This document shows positions 1 to 5,643 of a DNA stretch of 5,643 nucleotides, in pieces; position 1 is the stretch's first letter; each line of letters begins with the position of its first letter. Under the pieces are notes generated by a model. It did no database searches. It had not been told where the DNA came from and saw nothing but the letters and a program-made list of their open reading frames with translations. A program made the position numbers and the translations under genes. This stretch comes from Candidatus Halarchaeoplasma halalkaliphilum. GTDB lineage: Archaea; Thermoplasmatota; Thermoplasmata; Halarchaeoplasmatales; Halarchaeoplasmataceae. The stretch covers positions 1 through 5,643 of the forward strand of contig SLLU01000150.1 of the NCBI GenBank assembly GCA_007133925.1. The letters run 5' to 3'.

Positions 1-839
1 CGGGCAAAGCTCTCTATGAGGTTGGATTTGTTCACCTGATAGGGTATCTCGTGTATGATTATCCTTGCCTTCTGCCCTTTCTTCTCCTCTATGCTCGCCT
101 TCCCACGGATCTTTATCTTTCCCCTTCCCGTTCTGTAGGCCTGGTAAACACCCTCGTAACCGTATATGATACCTCCTGTGGGGAAATCCGGTGCAGGAAC
201 GTATTCCATGAGATCCAGGATGTCAATCTCCGGTTCATTTATAACCTCGATGATGGCACTGCACAGCTCGTTCAGGTTGTGGGGCGGTATGTTAGTGGAC
301 ATACCCACCGCGATGCCCGACGATCCGTTTAGCAGAAGATTTGGCAGTTTGCCCGGAAGCACCTTTGGTTCCTCCAGGGAGCCGTCGTAGTTATCCCTGA
401 ACTCCACGGTTTCCTTCTCAAGGTCCTGGAGCATCTCCTCGGCGATGGACTCCAGCCTGGCTTCGGTGTAACGCATGGCCGCAGCGGAATCCCCGTCTAT
501 GGAACCGAAGTTCCCCTGACCGTCTATGAGGGGGTACCTCAAAGAGAAGTCCTGGGCCATACGCACCATGGCATCGTACACCGCCTGGTCTCCGTGGGGA
601 TGGTACTTACCCAGCACGTCACCCACCACCCTGGCAGCTTTCTTGTGTGGTTTCTTGGAAGAGAGTCCTTCCTGATGCATGGAGTAGAGTATCCTCCTGT
701 GCACCGGTTTCAACCCGTCCCTTATATCGGGGAGTGCCCTCCCCACTATAACACTCATTGCATAGTTGATATAGGAATCCTTCATCTCATCTTCGATGTT
801 CTTTTCCAGTACTCTATCCTTTAGTTCGATTTCGGACAT
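1..839 (-). CDS. gyrA: DNA gyrase subunit A, N-terminal part (cut by window edge)
   Basis: This is the breakage-reunion subunit of DNA gyrase, which cuts and rejoins both strands of a DNA segment and works with GyrB in an A2B2 complex. Translation from ATG at 839 gives 279 complete residues and then leaves the window. The family is usually around 800 residues, so about the N-terminal third is present: the winged-helix/CAP region and the start of the tower domain. Family motifs are plain: YAMSVIVGRALPDIRDGLKPV near 26-46, the quinolone-determining segment ARVVGDVLGKYHPHGD (69-84), and DGQGNFGSIDGDSAAAMRYTE with the catalytic tyrosine at Y124 (E. coli Y122), followed by HEIPYQVNK (263-271). Residue Q85 occupies the E. 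coli Ser83 position, which is unusual. D89 matches Asp87. The gene follows gyrB by 9 bases on the same strand. The GyrA-box and C-terminal pinwheel domain lie outside, so gyrase as opposed to topoisomerase IV is inferred from gene order and similarity. Confidence 0.97.
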   Translation of the reverse strand, partial: MSEIELKDRVLEKNIEDEMKDSYINYAMSVIVGRALPDIRDGLKPVHRRILYSMHQEGLSSKKPHKKAARVVGDVLGKYHPHGDQAVYDAMVRMAQDFSLRYPLIDGQGNFGSIDGDSAAAMRYTEARLESIAEEMLQDLEKETVEFRDNYDGSLEEPKVLPGKLPNLLLNGSSGIAVGMSTNIPPHNLNELCSAIIEVINEPEIDILDLMEYVPAPDFPTGGIIYGYEGVYQAYRTGRGKIKIRGKASIEEKKGQKARIIIHEIPYQVNKSNLIESFA

Positions 840-845
840 ATAAAG

Positions 846-850
846 ACCTC
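846..850 (-). promoter_or_regulatory. gyrA ribosome binding site overlapping the gyrB stop codon
   Basis: On the minus strand the sequence reads GTGTGAGGTCTTTATATG. The GAGGT core shares bases with the TGA stop of gyrB and lies 6 bases before the gyrA ATG. This layout fixes the gyrA start and suggests translational coupling, with ribosomes ending on gyrB able to begin gyrA. It supports a bicistronic gyrB-gyrA message and near-equal subunit synthesis. Confidence 0.75.
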
Positions 851-2768
851 ACACATCAATATCGGTTGCCAGCTTGGCATTAGTTTCTATGAACTCCCTT
901 CGGGGTTCCACGTTCTTGCCCATGAGCACATCGAAGAGCAGGTCCGCCTCTATGGCATCCTCTACGGTCACCTTGGCCAGCAGCCTGTTATCCGGGTTCA
1001 TGGTGGTTTCCCAGAGTTCAGTGGGGTTCATCTCTCCGAGACCCTTGTATCTTTGGAGGCTGATCCCCCTGTTCCCCCATTCTTCCAACAAATCTCTCTT
1101 CTCCCTTTCGTTGTAAACGTATCTCTCGGCCCGGCCTTTTTTAACCTTGTAAAGGGGCGGCTGTGCCATGTAAAGGTATCCCTTGTCGATGACCTCCTTC
1201 ATGTACCTGTAGAAGAAGGTGAACAGCAGGGTCCTTATGTGGGCCCCGTCCACATCCGCATCGGTCATTATGATTATCTTGTGATACCGGATGGATTCCG
1301 GGTCGAATTCGTCATGGAAACCCGCTCCCAGGGCGGATATCATGGAGCGTATCTCCTTGTTCTCCAGCATCTTGTCTATCCTGGCCTTTTCTACGTTTAT
1401 GATCTTTCCCCTCAGGGGAAGTATGGCCTGGAAATTACGGTCCCTCCCCTGCTTGGCAGAGCCCCCTGCGGAATCGCCCTCCACTATGTAGAGTTCTGAA
1501 ATCGTGGGGTCCGGGTTGGAGCAATCGGCCAATTTTCCCGGGAGGTCCATACTCTCCAGCAACCCCTTTCGTCTGGTGAGCTCCTTTGCCTTACGGGCAG
1601 CCTGCCTGGCCTTGGCGGCCATGAACGCTTTATCGATGACGATATCCGCCTCTACCGGATGCTCCTCAAGGTAGATCAACAGCTGATCTGCCACAACGGA
1701 TTGGACTATACCTCTGACTTCACTGTTCCCCAGCTTCATCTTGGTTTGGCCCTCGAATTGGGGTTCGGGAAGCTTAACGTTCACTATGGCGGTCAACCCC
1801 TCTCTAAAATCATCACCCGTGAGATCTATGTCTTTGGCGTTACTGTTCTGTTCTGCGTATTTCTTCAGAGTATTGGTGAGCCCCGCCCTGAAGCCGGTGA
1901 GGTGGGTACCCCCCTCAACGGTATGTATGTTGTTGGCAAAGGGATAGACATTCCTCATGGAGTAGGAATCCGACAGGTACTGCATTGCCACCTCCACGTG
2001 GATGCCGTCCATCCTGTCGTTGAAGTAAATAACGCTGGAGTGCAGTGGTTCTTTACCCTTATTTAGGTATTCCACGAATTCCACTATCCCTCCTTCCGCC
2101 AGGAATTCGTCCTTTTCCCCGGACATGCGACTTTCCAGGGTGATGGTCAATCCCTTGTTAAGGAAGGCCAGTTCTCTCATCCTCCTTTTCAGTGTATCGT
2201 AATCGAACTCAAGGGTCTCAAATATCTCGTGATCCGGTTTGAACCTCACGGTGGTGCCGCTTTCCCCTTCGAAGGCACCTTTCTCCTCCAGATCCGTTAC
2301 CGGTTTGCCCCGCTCGTACCTCTGGGTGTATCTTTTGCCGCCCCTCCTCACCTCAACGTTCATCCATTCCGAGATGGCGTTGACCACGGACACGCCGACC
2401 CCGTGGAGACCACCAGACACCTTGTAGCTCTTATCATCGAACTTCCCACCTGCATGAAGTTTGGTCATAACGATCTCGACCCCGGGTCTCCCGTACTGGG
2501 GATGAACACTCACAGGGACCCCCCTTCCGTTATCTTCCACGCTGACGCTGCCGTCCTCATGGATGATCAGGTATATCCTATCACAGTATCCTGCCATGGC
2601 CTCGTCTATGGAATTGTCCACAACCTCGTACACCAGATGATGCAGCCCTCTCTCATCCGTGCTGCCGATGTACATGCTGGGCCGCTTCCTGACGGCATCC
2701 AGGCCTTCAAGGACCTTAATCTTGTCCGAGTCGTATAGTTCTTCCTTCACAATCGTTTTTTCTGACAT
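849..2768 (-). CDS. gyrB: DNA gyrase subunit B, complete
   Basis: This is the ATPase subunit of DNA gyrase. It binds and hydrolyses ATP through an N-terminal GHKL domain and supplies the metal-binding TOPRIM half of the cleavage site. At 639 residues it is the short form and lacks the C-terminal insertion of roughly 165 residues found in E. coli-type GyrB. Visible parts, in order: GHKL motif EVVDNSIDEA with catalytic E48 and Mg-binding N52; DNGRG (79-83); the lid motif GGLHGVG (119-125); R142 at the coumarin-contact position (E. coli R136); the transducer motif QTKMKLGN with K343 reaching the ATP; TOPRIM EGDSAGGSAKQGR with E430; DADVDG with D503, D505 and D507; and QRYKGLGEMN (572-581). All catalytic residues are intact. 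The ATG at 2768 is preceded by GGTGG and gives the normal N-terminus for the family. gyrA follows 9 bases downstream. ParE of topoisomerase IV is the main alternative, less likely given the strong GyrB-like motifs and single gyrB-gyrA pair. Confidence 0.98.
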   Translation of the reverse strand: MSEKTIVKEELYDSDKIKVLEGLDAVRKRPSMYIGSTDERGLHHLVYEVVDNSIDEAMAGYCDRIYLIIHEDGSVSVEDNGRGVPVSVHPQYGRPGVEIVMTKLHAGGKFDDKSYKVSGGLHGVGVSVVNAISEWMNVEVRRGGKRYTQRYERGKPVTDLEEKGAFEGESGTTVRFKPDHEIFETLEFDYDTLKRRMRELAFLNKGLTITLESRMSGEKDEFLAEGGIVEFVEYLNKGKEPLHSSVIYFNDRMDGIHVEVAMQYLSDSYSMRNVYPFANNIHTVEGGTHLTGFRAGLTNTLKKYAEQNSNAKDIDLTGDDFREGLTAIVNVKLPEPQFEGQTKMKLGNSEVRGIVQSVVADQLLIYLEEHPVEADIVIDKAFMAAKARQAARKAKELTRRKGLLESMDLPGKLADCSNPDPTISELYIVEGDSAGGSAKQGRDRNFQAILPLRGKIINVEKARIDKMLENKEIRSMISALGAGFHDEFDPESIRYHKIIIMTDADVDGAHIRTLLFTFFYRYMKEVIDKGYLYMAQPPLYKVKKGRAERYVYNEREKRDLLEEWGNRGISLQRYKGLGEMNPTELWETTMNPDNRLLAKVTVEDAIEADLLFDVLMGKNVEPRREFIETNAKLATDIDV

Positions 2769-2773
2769 ATCTT

Positions 2774-2779
2774 ACCACC
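2774..2779 (-). promoter_or_regulatory. gyrB ribosome binding site
   Basis: The minus strand reads GGTGGTAAGATATG. The GGTGGT lies 5 bases before the gyrB ATG and resembles the GGTGG that precedes the plus-strand peptidase start. It supports the ATG at 2768 and rules out a need for an upstream start. Confidence 0.65.
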
Positions 2780-2871
2780 GTAATATCATAGGTCGGACAA
2801 ATGCTACCAGAAGTGCATCCCGACGGCGGTTTCAAACCACGTCTTACGTACCTAATCCACAAGGGGGATGG

Positions 2872-2892
2872 GTATATTAATCTTTCCGAAAG
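2872..2892 (-). promoter_or_regulatory. Candidate archaeal promoter (BRE + TATA box) for gyrB-gyrA
   Basis: Read on the minus strand, this stretch is CTTTCGGAAAG directly followed by ATTAATATAC. The purine-rich GGAAAG resembles a B-recognition element and the AT-rich part a TATA box. Transcription would start near 2850, giving a leader of about 80 bases before gyrB. The leader contains no open frame or riboswitch fold that I can recognise. The BRE part is itself an 11-base inverted repeat (2882-2892), which could be coincidence or an operator. A second T-rich stretch, TTTTTATA at 2908-2901, could also act as a TATA box but fits better as the terminator tract of the upstream gene. This call depends on the window being archaeal. 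Confidence 0.45.
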
Positions 2893-2900
2893 GCACTGGG

Positions 2901-2936
2901 TATAAAAAGAAAGAGGGTTTTTCAATCTCCCTTTTT
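2901..2936 (-). terminator. Probable transcription terminator of the zinc-ribbon gene
   Basis: On the minus strand the last codons and stop of the zinc-ribbon gene form the left arm AAAAAGGG (2936-2929). It pairs, with one mismatch, with CCCTCTTT (2917-2910) and is followed by C and TTTTTATA. The stem is weak, but a pyrimidine-rich T tract immediately after a stop codon is the usual archaeal termination signal. It would separate this gene from gyrB, whose candidate promoter begins about 10 bases further on. Confidence 0.45.
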
Positions 2937-3227
2937 CAACCTCGTAACAAGTTCTTCCTTTGCCCTCCTGTCCAGGTCTCTCTGCACCAAGTGATCTATG
3001 ATCAATCCCGCAGCTATTGCCGGGAAGGCGAACCATACTGCCATTGGGATGTTCAGGAGGAAGGACAGCAGTATGAGGAGACCTGCCACACCGGCCATTA
3101 CATAGGGCATGATATTCCCCAGGGTGGTATCGTACTCCAGGACCTCCATGACTTCACCGCAGAAGCGGCAGGTTCCCTTCCGGTCCCTGACATTTTTGCA
3201 GTCCTCACATACGTACCTCCTGGGCAT
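2922..3227 (-). CDS. Small zinc-ribbon protein with two membrane helices, function unknown
   Basis: A 101-residue protein that I cannot assign to a named family. The N-terminus is a compact treble-clef or zinc-ribbon knuckle with C7-x2-C10 and C20-x2-C23 (CEDC and CRFC), expected to bind one zinc ion. A short acidic linker follows, then two adjacent hydrophobic stretches near 39-60 and 62-80 separated by NIP, which should form a helical hairpin in the membrane. The tail (82-100) is highly charged (QRDLDRRAKEELVTRLKKG) and may be a cytoplasmic helix. The ATG at 3227 was chosen because the cysteine motif begins right after it. The open frame extends upstream to 3371, but that extension has no family-like sequence and would overlap the peptidase start and promoter. 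It is transcribed divergently from the peptidase and lies 153 bases upstream of gyrB on the same strand. Small proteins of this design are common in archaea. A structural or regulatory role at the membrane is possible but not shown. Confidence 0.8.
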   Translation of the reverse strand: MPRRYVCEDCKNVRDRKGTCRFCGEVMEVLEYDTTLGNIMPYVMAGVAGLLILLSFLLNIPMAVWFAFPAIAAGLIIDHLVQRDLDRRAKEELVTRLKKGD

Positions 3228-3246
3228 GATGAGGTATCCCGTGGAC

Positions 3247-3281
3247 CGTATATGATGTTTACCCTCGAATCTTATATATAG
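3247..3281 (-). promoter_or_regulatory. Candidate promoter region of the zinc-ribbon gene
   Basis: No Shine-Dalgarno sequence precedes the ATG at 3227, so a leaderless or short-leader transcript is likely. Two TATA-like elements are available on this strand: ATCATATAC near 3255-3247, about 23 bases before the ATG, which would give a nearly leaderless message; and TATATATAAG at 3280-3271, which is symmetrical and also serves the opposite gene. Sequence alone does not decide between them. Confidence 0.35.
3264..3280 (+). promoter_or_regulatory. Candidate archaeal promoter of the C25 peptidase gene
   Basis: TTATATATA at 3272-3280 is a close match to an archaeal TATA box. The CGAAT just before it is only a partial BRE. 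Its centre lies 46 bases before the ATG at 3322, so transcription would start near 3302 and leave a leader of about 20 bases that contains the ribosome binding site. The spacing fits archaeal promoter geometry well. Confidence 0.55.
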
Positions 3282-3307
3282 GACGGAGTCGTTTATACTA
3301 TTCCGTA

Positions 3308-3315
3308 TGAGGTGG
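3308..3315 (+). promoter_or_regulatory. Ribosome binding site of the C25 peptidase
   Basis: TGAGGTGG ends 6 bases before the ATG at 3322. It matches the anti-Shine-Dalgarno core and fixes this start, which also places a signal peptide at the extreme N-terminus. Confidence 0.75.
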
Positions 3316-3321
3316 TAAAAA

Positions 3322-5643
3322 ATGAAAAAATCTTCTAGCAAAGTGTATGGTGCGTCCCTTTTTGTGTGCATGCTTGTGATAGTGTCCGCGGTACCGTCTT
3401 TTTATGGTTCCGCAGGCTCAGCCCGATCGGATACTCAGCCTTTCCCCGTGTTCTCCCGTGGACAGCCGGTTGAGGTCATGTACGATTCCCAGGACCATGG
3501 AAGCGAGATAACCTTTACCGTCAGAGGTTTCGATGCGGTGAGTGTGGAAATAGAGGATGAGGGGCATCACATACTATCACTCCCCAACGAGGCCCAGGTG
3601 CTGGAAAAAGGATATCCCGAATTGCCCGTGGTGGTCAGGAGCATAATAATACCCGATGATATGAGGATGATGGCCGAGGTTACCAGTGCCAAGTATATAG
3701 AGTATGATTCCGTGTCCATCGCCCCTTCGAAGGGAAATCTCAACCGGATGGAGCACCCGGACCCTTCACAGGTACCCTACGAGTTCGGAGCGGTATACCA
3801 GACGGATGAATGGTATCCCCAAAACATAGTCTCTCTTCGGGAACCCTACATAATCAGGGATTTCAGGGGTCAGGTAGTGGAGTTCATACCCTTTCAGTAC
3901 AATCCCGTGAGGAACCTTCTCCGTGTCTATACGGAAACCACCGTAACGGTTTATCCAACGGGTCGAGGCGGTGAAAACGTTCTCACCCGTAACCGCCCAT
4001 TGACCACGGTACAGAGAGATTTCGCTCAGATCTACCAGCGTCAGTTCATAAATTACGAGTCCACCTTGAACAGCCTGGCTTACACCCCTGTGGAGGAAGA
4101 GGGTCACATGCTGGTGATCAGCCCTCCGGTCTTCGCCGATATCGTTGAACCCTTGGTGGACTGGAAGAATACAAGGGGACTGCCCACGGAGCTGGTTACC
4201 ACAACCGAAACCGGCACCACCACCACCGCCATAAAAAATTACATCTCCGATTACTATGACCAGGAGGATCTGACCTACGTACTCCTGGTGGGTGATCAAA
4301 GTCACATACCCACATTCACCACGTTCAGCCACGCATCGGACCCTACATACTCCTTCCTGGTGGGCAACGATTACTATCCCGACATATTCGTGGGTCGGTT
4401 CTCGGGGGCCAACGCTGGGCACATCGAAACCCAGGTGGAGCGATCCATCAACTACGAGCAGAATCCCGACGGGGACTGGAGGACCAGGGCCATGGGTATC
4501 GCCTCCAACGAGGGTTCCAACCCTTCGGACTGGCAGCACATGAGAGCCATAAGGGACAAGCTATACGCGTCCGAACTGGTAGAATATACATGGGTGGATG
4601 AGTTCTACGACGGGTCCCAGGGCGGTGATGATGCTCCGGGTAATCCCACGGCGACCATGGTCTCCGCGGCCTTCAACGACGGAAGGCATCTGGCCAATTA
4701 CTGCGGCCATGGTTATTACCAGTCCATTCAGACCAGCGGGTTCACGACCACCCATATCAACGCCCTGACCAACACCGATTCACACGCTTTCTTTATCACT
4801 GTGGCTTGTCTCACCGGTGCGTGGACATCGGTGAGCGAGTGTTTCGGCGAGGCCTGGCTCAGGGCCACATATAACGGTGAACCCTCCGGTGGCATAGGGG
4901 CTTTCTGCGCATCAAGGTCTCAAGCATGGAGACCTCCCATGACCGCACAGAATGAGATGGTGGATGTTTACGTCGGTAGTTATTCGGACAATATCAAGAC
5001 CACAACCGGTGGCATAGCCTTCAACGGTGTGATGCGTATGAACGATGTTTGGGGGTCCCAGGGGAACACGGAAACCGCCGCATGGCACCTCTTCGGAGAC
5101 CCTTCCATAGTGCTAACCGGGGACATAGATGTGGGAGAACCCCCGGAGATCACCATCACAAGACCCGACGGCGGTGAGACCTTCAACGCGGGTGATACGG
5201 AATCCATCACATGGATAGCCGAAGGAGGCGACGACCCCGTGGATCACATCGATCTTTATTACAGCACGGACGCGGGCGATTCATGGCATACCATAGAGAC
5301 CGGAGTGGCCAACACCGGTACCTACTCGTGGACGGTCCCCAACGAACACAGTACGGATTGTCTGGTGAGGGGTGAAGCCGTGGATACCCAGGGTCGCCGG
5401 GGCTGGGATGAGAGCGACGGCACCTTCACCATTGTGGGAATGTCTCCTTCACCCCCCGTGGATCTGGATGTGGAGCATACATCCGGCCCCCAGATGATGG
5501 TATTCGATGATTTCTCCGACGGCAACTACGATGGCTGGACGGTTTATTCAGGTTCATGGGACGCCTCTGATGGGTACCTTCAGGGTAGCGGTACTATCTC
5601 CACCCCCGCGGAGCTCAACGGACAGAACACGGGCGCTTATGGC
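3322..5643 (+). CDS. Secreted gingipain-type (C25) cysteine peptidase, multidomain, 3' end outside window
   Basis: An extracellular cysteine endopeptidase; 774 residues are present with no stop before the edge. Order of parts: a Sec signal peptide (KKSSSK, then a hydrophobic core near 11-24, likely cleaved around AGSA at 31-34); a gingipain-type propeptide (about 45-250, with EKGYPELPV and PFQYNP); the catalytic domain from YTPVEE (254) to FGDPSIVL (591-598); a Kre9/Knh1-like beta-sandwich (about 608-704, with TRPDGGETFNAGD, ITW and YSWTVPN); a Pro-rich linker; and the start of a probable concanavalin-A/LamG-like domain (about 727 onward). Catalytic H463 lies in CGHG and C496 in VACLTG, 33 residues apart as in RgpB (H211/C244). 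E397 matches RgpB E152. D403, W536 and M540 match the S1-pocket D163, W284 and M288, so cleavage after arginine is predicted. Alignments are from memory of RgpB. Ala253 replaces the Arg that precedes the mature N-terminus in RgpB. Cell-surface anchoring cannot be judged because the C-terminus is missing. Confidence 0.95.
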   Translation, partial: MKKSSSKVYGASLFVCMLVIVSAVPSFYGSAGSARSDTQPFPVFSRGQPVEVMYDSQDHGSEITFTVRGFDAVSVEIEDEGHHILSLPNEAQVLEKGYPELPVVVRSIIIPDDMRMMAEVTSAKYIEYDSVSIAPSKGNLNRMEHPDPSQVPYEFGAVYQTDEWYPQNIVSLREPYIIRDFRGQVVEFIPFQYNPVRNLLRVYTETTVTVYPTGRGGENVLTRNRPLTTVQRDFAQIYQRQFINYESTLNSLAYTPVEEEGHMLVISPPVFADIVEPLVDWKNTRGLPTELVTTTETGTTTTAIKNYISDYYDQEDLTYVLLVGDQSHIPTFTTFSHASDPTYSFLVGNDYYPDIFVGRFSGANAGHIETQVERSINYEQNPDGDWRTRAMGIASNEGSNPSDWQHMRAIRDKLYASELVEYTWVDEFYDGSQGGDDAPGNPTATMVSAAFNDGRHLANYCGHGYYQSIQTSGFTTTHINALTNTDSHAFFITVACLTGAWTSVSECFGEAWLRATYNGEPSGGIGAFCASRSQAWRPPMTAQNEMVDVYVGSYSDNIKTTTGGIAFNGVMRMNDVWGSQGNTETAAWHLFGDPSIVLTGDIDVGEPPEITITRPDGGETFNAGDTESITWIAEGGDDPVDHIDLYYSTDAGDSWHTIETGVANTGTYSWTVPNEHSTDCLVRGEAVDTQGRRGWDESDGTFTIVGMSPSPPVDLDVEHTSGPQMMVFDDFSDGNYDGWTVYSGSWDASDGYLQGSGTISTPAELNGQNTGAYG

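Noticed and set aside
51..332. Plus-strand open frame of 93 codons at the left end
   Set aside because: It is the antisense of conserved GyrA sequence, with no ribosome binding site or recognisable product.
2229..2738. Open frame of 169 codons on the plus strand across gyrB
   Set aside because: It is the complement of highly conserved GyrB codons and shows no domain or ribosome binding site.
2716..3036. Open frame of 106 codons on the minus strand bridging the zinc-ribbon gene and gyrB
   Set aside because: It overlaps the ends of two better-supported genes and the promoter region, and its translation resembles no protein family.
3228..3371. Upstream extension of the zinc-ribbon gene to a start at 3371
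   Set aside because: The added 48 residues would run through the divergent promoter and into the peptidase start. The zinc-ribbon motif begins right after the ATG at 3227.
3352..3372. Possible lipoprotein signal in the peptidase N-terminus (LFVC, Cys16)
   Set aside because: The residue before the Cys is Val, not a small residue, and the Cys lies in the middle of the hydrophobic core, so an ordinary signal peptide fits better.
4195..4231. ACC-rich stretch (Thr-rich segment TTTETGTTTT)
   Set aside because: It is a short codon run inside the catalytic domain, in frame, at a variable loop. It is too short and irregular to call a repeat array.
3766..4539. Open frame of 257 codons on the minus strand opposite the peptidase
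   Set aside because: It lies wholly inside the antisense of the C25 coding frame, which has intact catalytic motifs. Its translation is low in recognisable structure, and no start signal stands before it.

Overview
The window most likely comes from an archaeon, probably a protein-degrading member of the Thermoplasmatota or a related lineage. Three observations point there, and none is decisive alone. Upstream regions carry TATA-like boxes (one with a BRE-like flank), not clear -35/-10 pairs. Ile ATA and Arg AGG codons are abundant in all genes. A secreted gingipain-type peptidase sits beside a small zinc-ribbon membrane protein, and C25 peptidases are known from uncultured sediment archaea such as MBG-D. 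Base composition looks even across the window, and no mobile element, tRNA, rRNA, CRISPR array or long repeat is visible.

Layout. Positions 1-2768 (minus strand) hold a DNA gyrase operon in the order gyrB-gyrA. gyrB is complete (639 aa, short form). gyrA starts 9 bases after the gyrB stop and runs off the left edge, leaving its N-terminal 279 residues. Positions 2769-2921 hold the gyrB promoter region and a probable terminator of the next gene. Positions 2922-3227 (minus) encode a 101-residue protein with a four-cysteine zinc ribbon and two membrane helices. Positions 3228-3321 are a compact divergent promoter region. From 3322 to the right edge (plus) runs a long open frame without a stop: a secreted, multidomain C25 (gingipain) peptidase of at least 774 residues.

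Function. GyrB and GyrA together form a type IIA topoisomerase that uses ATP to alter DNA supercoiling. In archaea this enzyme is generally thought to have been acquired from bacteria. The peptidase is an extracellular protein degrader. Compared from memory with Porphyromonas RgpB, it keeps the His/Cys dyad, the supporting Glu and three S1-pocket residues, so arginine specificity is predicted. It lacks Arg at the position matching the prodomain cleavage site. Nothing links the gyrase operon functionally to the peptidase. I do not see an evidently new multigene system; the peptidase and the GyrA residue at the quinolone-contact position are the items most worth follow-up.
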